Shown one piece after another: positions 23,499 to 32,020 of a stretch of DNA of 64,000 nucleotides. Source of the DNA: an uncultured Chryseobacterium sp. (GTDB lineage: Bacteria; Bacteroidota; Bacteroidia; Flavobacteriales; Weeksellaceae); NCBI GenBank assembly GCA_913777465.1, contig CAJYRQ010000084.1, positions 1-64,000 of the forward strand. Reading direction: 5' to 3'. The position numbers and the translations under genes are program-made. Below the pieces are notes generated by a model, which did no database searches, was not told the origin of the DNA, and saw only the letters and a list, made by a program, of their open reading frames with translations. Position 1 is the first letter of the stretch. Every line of letters begins with the position of its first letter.

Positions 23499-24518
23499 AT
23501 GAAACAACCCCATCAAAGTATAGTATACAGGTTTTCTTTAAACCTGTTTTTTATTTGCCTTTTAGCTTCCTTTACCTTAGGATTTTCTCAGGAACTCCCT
23601 GAGCAGAAGTTTCCTCCAAGCACCCTTCTGCCGGAAAAAACAGCATTGACAAAAAATATTGTTTATAAAACCAATTCCTTGGGAAAACCGGTATCTCTGG
23701 ATCTCTACCGGCCTAAAAATCAGACGACTGAAAAACTTCCGGTGGTTATTTATGTTCATGGCGGTGCGTGGGCCAAAGGCGACCAGGTAGTGAGAGCCGA
23801 TAATTATATTGAAAGGTTTATTTTAAAGTTGGTGGAAAAAAATTTTGCCGTCATCAGCATCGATTATACACTGGTCAGCGAAACGGTGCATTTCCCTGTA
23901 CCGATCGAAGATACAAAAGATGCAGTAAGATGGGTGCGGAAAAATGCCGGGCAATATCATTTTGATCCGGACAATATCGGGTTTTTCGGAGCCTCTTCAG
24001 GAGCGCATTTGTCACTTCTTGCCGCTTACACCCCTGATGATGAGTATATGGGAAGTCCGGAGCTGTCGTCCTACTCTGCAAAAGTAAATTATGTGGTAGA
24101 CAATTTCGGGCCTACGGATCTGAATAAGCTTTTACATACCCGGTTGGGAAAAGTTCCTGTAAGTATTGTAGGATTGTTCTTTAAACCGATTGTTGAAATC
24201 AGACAAAAACTGGTCTACGGAATCTCAGGATATGATATTAATAAAGAAAAAAGGAAAGCCATCGACTATCTGGAAACCGTTTCCCCAATTAATGATACGG
24301 AAGGCGGAATTCCAACATTTATTCTTCATGGCAATAAAGACAAGGTGGCTCCTATCAAACATTCAAAAAAACTGGTCAGGAAACTGAAAGAGCATAATGT
24401 GGAAGCAACCCTGGTCGTGGTAGAAGACGGCGTCCATGGTTTTGGAAAAACAGATAAAGCTTACATGGACCGGCTTACGGATGACATGGTACAGTTCATT
24501 GTAAATCACAAAAAATAA
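23499..24518 (+). CDS. Exported alpha/beta hydrolase (esterase/lipase)
   Basis: A 339-residue esterase of the hormone-sensitive-lipase group, with a signal peptide (MKQPHQSIVYRFSLNLFFICLLASFTLGFS). The oxyanion motif is YVHGGAW, the nucleophile is in GASSGAH, the acid in HGNKDKVAP and the histidine in DGVHGFG. It probably hydrolyses small esters in the periplasm or outside. It resembles the esterase at 27832-28650 in plan but not closely. No operon partner is evident. Confidence 0.85.
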   Translation: MKQPHQSIVYRFSLNLFFICLLASFTLGFSQELPEQKFPPSTLLPEKTALTKNIVYKTNSLGKPVSLDLYRPKNQTTEKLPVVIYVHGGAWAKGDQVVRADNYIERFILKLVEKNFAVISIDYTLVSETVHFPVPIEDTKDAVRWVRKNAGQYHFDPDNIGFFGASSGAHLSLLAAYTPDDEYMGSPELSSYSAKVNYVVDNFGPTDLNKLLHTRLGKVPVSIVGLFFKPIVEIRQKLVYGISGYDINKEKRKAIDYLETVSPINDTEGGIPTFILHGNKDKVAPIKHSKKLVRKLKEHNVEATLVVVEDGVHGFGKTDKAYMDRLTDDMVQFIVNHKK

Positions 24519-24856
24519 AACTGCATTTTACTATAAAAAATTAGCAAGAATTTAACCTTTTGTTTTTAACCAAATGGTATTTAAATATTAAAAAGGCAAA
24601 ATTCAATGTAAACCCTACTTGGGATTCCAAAGATGTTTTCTGGCAGAAAATAAATCCCGTTGTCAATTAACTGATACATGCCTTAATCCCAGCAGCATCA
24701 ATATCAATAAACTATAACTAAACAATCTGTTAATTTGCTAAATTGATATACATATCATCCTTTTATATACTTAAAATAATTAACTTGGCTTTTGTTTAAA
24801 TTATCCAAAACAAAATCAATTAATAATTATTTTATTCATAAAAAAAAATATACGAT
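24519..24856. other. AT-rich gap without a recognisable gene
   Basis: These 338 bp between the esterase and cstA contain only short open frames. I see no strong hairpin, no repeat of the families found elsewhere and no clear TAnnTTTG box close to cstA. It may be the leader of cstA. Confidence 0.6.
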
Positions 24857-26698
24857 ATGGATTCATTAAATAATATTAACGCCCTAACCATTGTCTTCGT
24901 TTCCGTACTTATTTTTGCTATTGCTTACCGTTTCTACGGTATTTTCATGGCTAATAAAGTATTGAAGCTGAATGATCATAATACGACACCGGCCGTAGAA
25001 TTTGCCGATGGCAAAGATTATGTAGCCACCAATAAAAATGTTCTTTTCGGACACCATTTTGCCGCCATTGCAGCGGCAGGGCCTTTGGTAGGGCCTGTTC
25101 TGGCAGCGCAGTTCGGATATCTTCCCGGTGCTTTATGGATCCTGATCGGTTGTGTCCTGGGAGGCGGAGTGCATGATATGGTGGTTCTGTTTGCCTCCGT
25201 ACGCCACAAAGGGCAAAGTCTGGCAACAATTGCTTCCAAAGAAATCGGCAAGACGACGGGAACGGTAGCGGGTTTTGCTATTCTATTTATCCTTATCCTC
25301 ACGTTGGCCGGGCTATCTCTAGCCTGCATCAATGCGATGCATGAAGCCTCCTGGTCGCTGTTTACCGTTGTGATTACCATGCCGATTGCCATCATTATGG
25401 GCCTGATTATGCGGTACAGAAAAAATTCGGTAACTTTTGCCAGTATTTTAGGCGGGGTCCTGCTGATCGCCGGAATCATCGGCGGACACAACCTGATGCA
25501 GAATGAAACCATGAACAATCTGTTTTCATGGGATATTACAACCATCTCCATTGCGATACCATTGTACGGCTTTTTGGCTTCTGTGCTGCCGGTCTGGCTG
25601 CTTCTGGTTCCCAGGGATTATCTTTCCACCTATTTAAAAATCGGAACCATCATCATGCTGGCCATCGGGGTTATCGTGATCCATCCTACGGTACAGATGC
25701 CGGCTCTTACCCAATTTGTAAACGGTGGCGGACCGGTGATTGGCGGACCGGTGTTGCCGTTTATCTTTATTGTAATTGCCTGCGGAGCGATTTCAGGATT
25801 TCATGCCGTTATTGCTACCGGAACAACCCCTAAAATGCTGAACAAAGAAAGAGAAATCCTTTTTGTAGGCTACGGCGCCATGCTGGTAGAAGGTTTTGTG
25901 GCCCTGATGGCGCTTATTGCAGCATGTACTTTAATGCCAGGAGATTATTTTGCCATCAATACTCCAAAGGATTCGTATGACGCTTTTCTGGCTGCTCATC
26001 CCTCTCTGCACGGTGTTGATATTGATTATTTTTCACAAAAAATCGGTATCGATCTTCATGGAAGAACCGGAGGTGCCGTATCGCTGGCTGTCGGCATGGC
26101 GCATATTTTCAACAAAATCCCATACATGGATCAGCTGATGGCCTACTGGTATAATTTTGCCATCATGTTTGAGGCTGTATTCATCCTTACGGCTATTGAT
26201 GCAGGAACAAGGGTCGGCCGTTTCTTTTTACAGGAAATGCTGGGTTCCGTTATTCCTAAATTCAACGATAAAAACTGGACGCCCGGGATTATCATCAGCA
26301 GTCTGGTCTTTACTTTTGCATGGGGGTATCTTGTTTTTACAGGAAATGTAAGCAGCATCTGGCCGCTGTTCGGGATCAGCAACCAGCTTCTGGCTGCCTG
26401 CGGACTGATTGTCTGTACGACGATGCTTATCCGTCTGAACCGTGGAAAATATGCCTTATGCTCGGCCATCCCCGGCGTCTTCATGGCAATAATTACATTT
26501 TGGGCGGGATATATCCAGGTAACATCGATTTATATTCCGAAAGGACAGTATCTGCTGGCTTCCTTGGCGGTAATTGCCATGCTTCTGATGCTGGTGGTTT
26601 TCATCGGAGCTTTCGGGAAATGGTACCAATTGCTGAAAATCGACAAAGCGGAAACCGATTTTTACGGGGAACAGGTAAAAGAACTGGTGGAGCGGTAG
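24857..26698 (+). CDS. cstA: Carbon starvation protein CstA (peptide transporter family)
   Basis: A 613-residue inner-membrane protein with about 16 predicted helices. Highly conserved CstA segments are FGHHFAAIAAAGPLVGPVLA, LGGGVHDMVVLFASVRHKGQ and GFHAVIATGTTPKMLNKE. It is shorter than E. coli CstA (about 700), as are many flavobacterial forms. The family imports peptides or pyruvate under carbon limitation. It is monocistronic. ATG 24857 is preceded by an A-rich stretch. Confidence 0.93.
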   Translation: MDSLNNINALTIVFVSVLIFAIAYRFYGIFMANKVLKLNDHNTTPAVEFADGKDYVATNKNVLFGHHFAAIAAAGPLVGPVLAAQFGYLPGALWILIGCVLGGGVHDMVVLFASVRHKGQSLATIASKEIGKTTGTVAGFAILFILILTLAGLSLACINAMHEASWSLFTVVITMPIAIIMGLIMRYRKNSVTFASILGGVLLIAGIIGGHNLMQNETMNNLFSWDITTISIAIPLYGFLASVLPVWLLLVPRDYLSTYLKIGTIIMLAIGVIVIHPTVQMPALTQFVNGGGPVIGGPVLPFIFIVIACGAISGFHAVIATGTTPKMLNKEREILFVGYGAMLVEGFVALMALIAACTLMPGDYFAINTPKDSYDAFLAAHPSLHGVDIDYFSQKIGIDLHGRTGGAVSLAVGMAHIFNKIPYMDQLMAYWYNFAIMFEAVFILTAIDAGTRVGRFFLQEMLGSVIPKFNDKNWTPGIIISSLVFTFAWGYLVFTGNVSSIWPLFGISNQLLAACGLIVCTTMLIRLNRGKYALCSAIPGVFMAIITFWAGYIQVTSIYIPKGQYLLASLAVIAMLLMLVVFIGAFGKWYQLLKIDKAETDFYGEQVKELVER

Positions 26699-26710
26699 AA
26701 GTGAAGGAGC

Positions 26711-26970
26711 AAATGGCGAATCCGCTGCGCTTGTCAATTTGGATAAAGGCTAAAGTGCAACGTGTATCTATCGATCAAAAGTGAAAATGGATCCGGCAGT
26801 TGATAGTCAATGGTGAATGGTCAATTATACAGGGGCTAAATTCACCCTTCATTTGCGAAGCAAATTCACAATTGCCGAGAAATTTAATGGCGAATGGTCA
26901 ATTTGCTGCGCTTGTTAATCTAGACACAACTAAAATTCACTAGTCACTTGCAAAACAAAATTCACCATTC
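26711..26970. repeat. Intergenic repeat cluster after cstA
   Basis: GGCGAATCCGCTGCGCTTGT (from 26715) is echoed by GGCGAATGGTCAATTTGCTG and GCGCTTGT from 26889. ATTTGC-GAA-GCAAAT (26851-26865) is a perfect palindrome. Short TGGTGAATGG/ATTCACCATTCA segments at both ends are complementary. There is no gene in 26699-26973. Confidence 0.5.
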
Positions 26971-26973
26971 ATC

Positions 26974-27741
26974 CTAATGATCCGGTTCTTCATACAGCTG
27001 GCTTCCCCAGAACTGGATGTCCCTTTCAGGCAGTCTGGAATGATAAAAGACTTCTTTTACCTCTTCTATAATCTTGGCCACGGCTTCCGGATCGGTTGTT
27101 CTGATCCGGGTCTCATGGTTATCCCGCATTCCGCTTTTGGTAAAGTTGAGTGAGCCGATATAAGCGATCTCATCATCGATAATGTAAATTTTGCTGTGAA
27201 CAAATGTTTTGTGGGTGGCATTTCCGCTGTTGGGGGAAACAAAAACCTTGAACGGGAAAAGCTGTTTGTAGGTATAATGATAAACCTTCGTCTTTTTTAT
27301 TTTTTTTACTACAGCATCTCTTACGAAGAACATAAGAATTACCGCGATAAAGCCGTAAGCCAGTTTAAAGTTGTTTAAAAGATACATCAAAGGCAGCAAA
27401 ACCACACCCAGCCCGATCATGGCAAATAGAAGGGTTCCTGACAGACTCAGAAGATTATCCCTGATCTCCTTTGCTTTTTCGTCAACATGCTTATGCTGAA
27501 TAATAAGCTTGTGGATATTCTTATCATATCCGTAAAAATCCTCGATTTCATCACTGGTGATCAGCCTGATCTGGATTCCCCTTGAATGGAGATCGATGAG
27601 TTCCTTAATGAGGACAGGTGACAGATAGGGCGAAACGATTTTTACATTTCTCCGGGCGCTTCTGATGTCCTGCATTACTTTAACCCCTGCACTTTTTCCA
27701 ATGTAAATATCGCAAACCGCATTGTTATAAAAAATTCCCAT
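26974..27741 (-). CDS. Phospholipase D-like protein with central membrane helices
   Basis: A 255-residue protein with one complete HKD motif near the C-terminus, HSKIYIIDD, followed by AYIGSLNFTKSGMRDNHE, which is the usual GSxN pattern. The N-terminal half (PYLSPVLIKELIDLHSRGIQ) has the fold's first part but no second HKD. Between them lie two membrane helices at about residues 100-140. PLD enzymes need two HKD motifs per active site, so this one should act as a dimer, as in the Nuc/PLDc_2 group. The substrate could be lipid or nucleic acid; the sequence does not decide. Confidence 0.75.
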   Translation of the reverse strand: MGIFYNNAVCDIYIGKSAGVKVMQDIRSARRNVKIVSPYLSPVLIKELIDLHSRGIQIRLITSDEIEDFYGYDKNIHKLIIQHKHVDEKAKEIRDNLLSLSGTLLFAMIGLGVVLLPLMYLLNNFKLAYGFIAVILMFFVRDAVVKKIKKTKVYHYTYKQLFPFKVFVSPNSGNATHKTFVHSKIYIIDDEIAYIGSLNFTKSGMRDNHETRIRTTDPEAVAKIIEEVKEVFYHSRLPERDIQFWGSQLYEEPDH

Positions 27742-27779
27742 ACCGAATATATTTTAATTCACCTTTAAAAGAATAAAAA

Positions 27780-27814
27780 AGCTCTGCAAAAATAAATTCT
27801 GCAAAGCTAGTATT
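27780..27814 (-). terminator. Terminator between the PLD-like gene and the esterase gene
   Basis: AGCT-x-TGCA (27780-27788) pairs with TGCA-x-AGCT (27800-27808), and on the minus strand it is followed by six T residues. It lies 18 bp downstream of the PLD-like gene's start side and upstream of the esterase 3' end, so its role may be to end read-through from antisense transcription. Confidence 0.4.
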
Positions 27815-27831
27815 TAATTTTTATGGAAATG

Positions 27832-28650
27832 TTATTTCTTCAGCTTTTCAATTCTTTTGATTTCATTAATTAGCAAAGGAAATGCCGGCTGGGCCATTCC
27901 GCCGTGATCGAAGCCCTGAAGTTCATATAAAATGGTTTCTTTATGCCCTTTCAGCTTCATCATCCTGGCCATATACGCATTTTCCTCATATCTTCCCAAC
28001 AGTTCTTTTTCGCGGTCGCCTGTAATCAGCAGCAATGGCGGTGCATCGGCCCGGATAAAATGAAGCGGTGCATACTCGTCGATCCTCGCATCCAGTTCGC
28101 CGATTCCCTTTTCCTGCCGGGTGGTAAAGTGGGAAATCATCTGTCCGCTGAAAGGGATAATTCCTGCGAAATTGTTGGCATCAATTCCATATTTCTCGAG
28201 ATACATTTTGTTTAAACCCACCATGATGGCCAGATAGCCACCTGCCGAATGTCCGGAAATAAAAATTCGGTCTTCCTTTCCTCCGTAATTTTTAATGTTT
28301 TTAAAAACCCAGGTGGTAGCAGCAGCGGCATCTTCAATATATTTCGGGGCATTTACTTTGGGCGAAAGCCTGTAGTTCACTCCGATTACCGCGATGCCTT
28401 TGTTTTTTAGACCTTCCGGAATCTCTTTCTGTCCGCCTGTCAGTCCACCTCCGTGAAACCAGATCACCGTTGAAAAATTCTTTACATTTTTAGGAATGTA
28501 AACATCCAGCACGCATCTTTCATTGATGTAAGCATCGGACCTGTTGGTTTTATCATCATAATAATGAACGTTCTGAATGGTGCTGTATTCCTGAGAAAAC
28601 AGAGGTGCGCTGTATATAGTGATAAGTAAAAATAAGAGAATCCTTTTCAT
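27832..28650 (-). CDS. Exported alpha/beta hydrolase (carboxylesterase)
   Basis: A 272-residue secreted esterase of the HSL-like type with signal peptide MKRILLFLLITIYSAPLFSQ. The HGGG oxyanion motif is seen in WFHGGGLTGG, the serine in SGHSAGGYLA, the acid in ITGDREKELLG and the histidine in GFDHGGM. ATG 28650 is preferred to the longer frame from 28725 because the signal peptide begins there. The natural substrate is unknown. Confidence 0.85.
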   Translation of the reverse strand: MKRILLFLLITIYSAPLFSQEYSTIQNVHYYDDKTNRSDAYINERCVLDVYIPKNVKNFSTVIWFHGGGLTGGQKEIPEGLKNKGIAVIGVNYRLSPKVNAPKYIEDAAAATTWVFKNIKNYGGKEDRIFISGHSAGGYLAIMVGLNKMYLEKYGIDANNFAGIIPFSGQMISHFTTRQEKGIGELDARIDEYAPLHFIRADAPPLLLITGDREKELLGRYEENAYMARMMKLKGHKETILYELQGFDHGGMAQPAFPLLINEIKRIEKLKK

Positions 28651-28894
28651 TGTAAAACTTTTATGGCTAAGATACGAAATCTGTACTTTCCCACAGATGG
28701 CGCAGATTTTCATAGATGCTGGCACCTAATTAAAAAATTTCAATCTTCAGTTTATCATTGACTATATCGGATCTGCAATTTCCGTAGGAATCTCGTCATC
28801 GTATTGAACTTGTAGAAAGATTTGCGTCTATAATTCCTGCAAGGATAACAAATGAATACATAAAAAATGCAGTATCAGTATGATCCGTGGAAAA

Positions 28895-31228
28895 TTAAAT
28901 CTTCGTCAGCTTGGCGTATTTCAAGATCAGGTTTTTTTCGCCTTCATGCTGGAAGACGACTTTAGCTTTGATGTTCTGCGGATCGGTTCCGTCCAGGAAG
29001 GTCACTTCCCCGACTCCGAAACGGTCGTGTCTTACTTTATCGCCCACTTCAATATCCTGAGAAGAAGCTCCGCTCGGATTGACGATCCTTGCGGTACTTA
29101 CCGGTCTCAGCTTTTTCGGTTCTGCAATCGGCTTTGAACTGTCCGATCTTTCAATGGTTTTCTTTTCCACTTTTTTAAAGCTTCTCAATTCCGAAGGATG
29201 CTCGTCAAAAATATTGGACCGGATCCCGGAATTGTTGATAAACCGTTTCTCAATTGCCGGATTTACAAACTCAATGTATTCGTCATCGATTTCACTTAAA
29301 AACCTCGACGGTTCCGCATCGGTAATTTTCCCCCATTGGAAACGGGACACCGCATACGAGAAGAAGGCCTGCTTTTCGGCTCTGGTCAACGCCACATAGA
29401 ACAAACGCCTTTCTTCCTCCAGATCTTCCCGCGTGGCCGAACTCATAAAGCTCGGAAAAAGATTCTCTTCAAGCCCCACCAGGTGAACCACCGGAAATTC
29501 CAGTCCTTTGGAAAGGTGGATGGTCATTAGGGACACCATGTCGTCATCATTATTTTTATCCTGTGTATCGGCAGAAAGGGCAATATTTTCCAGGAAGTTC
29601 GGCAAGCTCGGGTCGCCGTCTTCCAGCTGCATTTGCTCCTCGATGAATCCCTGCATCGAGTTCATCAATTCCTGAACGTTTTCCACTCTGGAAATTCCTT
29701 CCGGAGTCTGGTCGTCTTTCAGAAATTTAATCAAACCGCTTCGTTTGGCCACTTCCATCGCAACATTGTAGGCTGTTTCGGTTTTCAGCAATACCTGGAA
29801 AGCTTTGATCATGGACCAGAAATCGTTCAGCTTGTTTAAAACCCCGTTATTTAACCCTAGTTGCGGCGCATACATCGGCAGGCTGGCCAATATTTTCGAT
29901 ACGGAAACATTCTGGGCATCTGCAAAAACCACCAGTTTATTCTGTGTTGTTTCACCAATTCCCCTTACCGGATAATTGATGATCCTCATCAGTGCCTCAG
30001 AATCGTTTTCATTTACCAGAAGCCTCAGATAGGCAATCAGGTCTTTTACTTCCTTTCTCTGGTAAAAGGACAGGCCCCCGTATACTTTGTAAGGGATATT
30101 TTTACGCCTCAGCGCATCTTCAAAAGCACGCGTCTGGGAGTTGGTTCGGTATAAGATGGCAAAATCGCTGTATTTCCGCTGCTCGCGGTTTCGGGTTTCC
30201 CAGATGTTTCCTGCTACGAAATTAGCTTCATCCGCATCGGAAAGCGAACGGTAAACTTTAATTTTTTCCCCTTCCTCATTTTCACTGAATACATTTTTCT
30301 TGAACTGCTGAAGGTTTTTGGCAATCACGACATTGGCCGCATTCACAATATTCTGGGTGGACCGGTAATTCTGCTCCAGGGCCACCGTAATGGCATCCGG
30401 GTAATCCTTTTTAAAGTTTAGGATGTTGTAGATATTGGCTCCTCGGAAAGAATAGATCGACTGGGCATCGTCTCCTACCACGCAGATGTTTTCAAATTTT
30501 GAAGCCAGCGCTTTTACAATCAGGTACTGGGAATGGTTGGTATCCTGGTACTCATCCACAAGAATGTATCTGAACCGGTCCTGGTATTTTGCCAGGACTT
30601 CCGGGAAACGGGTCAGCAACTCATTGGTTTTAAGCAGCAAATCATCAAAGTCCATCGATCCGTTTTTGTAGCACTGCTCCACATACCGCTGATAGATTTG
30701 CCCGATAAATTTCATATTCGCTTTTTCATCAGCTTCCAGCAATTCCGGATTATTGAAATAGGCTTTTACCGTAATCAGGTTATTTTTGTAGGTAGAGATT
30801 CTTGCCTGGACTTTTTTAGGCTTGTATAAATCCGCGTCGATATTCATGTCTTTCAGGACTTTCTTGATCACGTTGAGGGCATCCTGCTGATCGTAAATCG
30901 TAAAGTTGGACGGGTAGCCCAGATAATGCGCTTCACTTCTGAGGATCCTGGCAAAAACAGAGTGGAAAGTTCCCATCCATAAGCTTCTGGCGTTGCTCTG
31001 CCCTACGACTTTTGCAATACGCTCTTTCATTTCCTTTGCAGCCTTGTTGGTAAAGGTCAGCGCCAGGATATTGAACGGGTCAACGCCATTGGTAATCAGA
31101 TGGGCAATCCGCATGGTAAGCACCCGGGTCTTTCCGGAACCGGCTCCTGCCAGCACCATCAATGGTCCTTCAAGCGAGGTAACGGCATCAAATTGTGATT
31201 CATTCAGTCCTTTCAAATAATCCTCCAT
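28895..31228 (-). CDS. pcrA: UvrD/PcrA/Rep-type DNA helicase
   Basis: A 777-residue superfamily 1A 3'-5' helicase that acts in DNA repair and replication. Motif I is AGAGSGKTRVL near residue 27, the DE box is in LVDEYQDTN, motif III/IV has QNYRSTQNIV, motif V is MTIHLSKGLEFPVV and motif VI is VALTRAEKQ. The C-terminus ends in the PcrA Tudor-like domain, VGDKVRHDRFGVGEV and FQHEGEKNLILKYAKL, which contacts RNA polymerase in relatives. PcrA rather than Rep is suggested by that tail. It has a well-matched promoter at 31251-31280. Confidence 0.93.
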   Translation of the reverse strand: MEDYLKGLNESQFDAVTSLEGPLMVLAGAGSGKTRVLTMRIAHLITNGVDPFNILALTFTNKAAKEMKERIAKVVGQSNARSLWMGTFHSVFARILRSEAHYLGYPSNFTIYDQQDALNVIKKVLKDMNIDADLYKPKKVQARISTYKNNLITVKAYFNNPELLEADEKANMKFIGQIYQRYVEQCYKNGSMDFDDLLLKTNELLTRFPEVLAKYQDRFRYILVDEYQDTNHSQYLIVKALASKFENICVVGDDAQSIYSFRGANIYNILNFKKDYPDAITVALEQNYRSTQNIVNAANVVIAKNLQQFKKNVFSENEEGEKIKVYRSLSDADEANFVAGNIWETRNREQRKYSDFAILYRTNSQTRAFEDALRRKNIPYKVYGGLSFYQRKEVKDLIAYLRLLVNENDSEALMRIINYPVRGIGETTQNKLVVFADAQNVSVSKILASLPMYAPQLGLNNGVLNKLNDFWSMIKAFQVLLKTETAYNVAMEVAKRSGLIKFLKDDQTPEGISRVENVQELMNSMQGFIEEQMQLEDGDPSLPNFLENIALSADTQDKNNDDDMVSLMTIHLSKGLEFPVVHLVGLEENLFPSFMSSATREDLEEERRLFYVALTRAEKQAFFSYAVSRFQWGKITDAEPSRFLSEIDDEYIEFVNPAIEKRFINNSGIRSNIFDEHPSELRSFKKVEKKTIERSDSSKPIAEPKKLRPVSTARIVNPSGASSQDIEVGDKVRHDRFGVGEVTFLDGTDPQNIKAKVVFQHEGEKNLILKYAKLTKI

Positions 31229-31250
31229 ACTGCAAAAAAAATTAGGAATA

Positions 31251-31280
31251 CAAAATTAGTGTATTATAAGGAGAATTCAA
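31251..31280 (-). promoter_or_regulatory. Promoter of the helicase gene (-33/-7)
   Basis: On the minus strand TTG (31280-31278), 19 bases, then TAATTTTG (31258-31251). Both elements match the Bacteroidota sigma-A consensus in sequence and spacing, and the -7 box lies 22 bp before the ATG at 31228. Confidence 0.65.
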
Positions 31281-31317
31281 ATTCTGATCCATAAACATCT
31301 ATGCATTAGCCGGCTTA

Positions 31318-31550
31318 TGGTTAATCAACGTAAGTTCAAAGTAGAAATCGGATTAGCAGGCTAGAAAAAGGGGAGCTGGATACCGGAAGCTTATCCTGGT
31401 AACGTTATCTTCAGAGGTATTCATTATCAAATGAGATTGTTTGTTGTTATATAATCGGAAATTCATTTAAAATTCTGATTTATCCATCTTAATTCTAATC
31501 TTCTATTTCAATAACAAACCGGAAATGAGTTAAATATGGCCGACCTCACA
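31318..31550 (+). repeat. Dispersed repeat, family D, copy 2 (degenerate)
   Basis: Contains AACGTAAGTTCAAAGTAGAAA, with a GGCTAGAAAAAGGGGAGCTGG landmark and ATTATCAAATGA downstream, in the same order as in copy 1 at 9880-10100. The right terminal repeat is poorly kept. No gene is seen in 31229-31586. Confidence 0.5.
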
Positions 31551-31586
31551 TTAATTGAGGGTAAATTTGTTTTTAACAGATGCAAT

Positions 31587-31620
31587 AAAGCTTCAAAGTT
31601 TAAACCTTGAAGCTTTATTT
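31587..31620 (-). terminator. Terminator downstream of the response regulator gene
   Basis: AAAGCTTCAA (31587-31596) and TTGAAGCTTT (31607-31616) form a perfect stem around a ten-base loop. It lies 23 bp beyond the stop of the response regulator. Confidence 0.7.
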
Positions 31621-31642
31621 ATACAAAATGAAGGTAAATTGT

Positions 31643-32017
31643 TTAATTTTCTTTAATATAAGTCCTCACGCGGGTGATCATGTCCCCCATATCAAAAGGT
31701 TTTGCGATGAAATCGTTGGCGCCGGCATCCAAAGCAGATTGCTCCAGGCCACGGCTGGCCGACATGATGAGAACAGGGATATCGCGGAGGTTTTCATCAG
31801 CTCTTATGGTGCGGCAGATGTCGCGTCCGTCCTCACCGGAAAGCCACATATCCATCAGGATGACATCCGGTTTAGGCTGAGCATTCAAGGCATTGAGCAT
31901 ATCTGACCCTTTATAGAACTTGGAAACGCTTAATCCTTCGAGTTCCATCATCATTTCAATAGAATCAACAATTGCAGGGCTGTCATCCAAGACTAAAATT
32001 TGTGTAAAAGTAGACAT
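31643..32017 (-). CDS. Single-domain response regulator
   Basis: A 124-residue receiver domain without an output domain. The phosphoacceptor is D56 in VILMDMWLS, with acidic D11 and D12 in VLDDSP, the conserved Ser in LIMSAS and K near AKPFDMGD. Such proteins act by protein-protein contact or phosphotransfer. It is encoded 3 bp after the PAS histidine kinase on the same strand and is its likely partner. A terminator follows, so the two genes form a complete unit. Confidence 0.92.
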   Translation of the reverse strand: MSTFTQILVLDDSPAIVDSIEMMMELEGLSVSKFYKGSDMLNALNAQPKPDVILMDMWLSGEDGRDICRTIRADENLRDIPVLIMSASRGLEQSALDAGANDFIAKPFDMGDMITRVRTYIKEN

Positions 32018-32020
32018 GTT

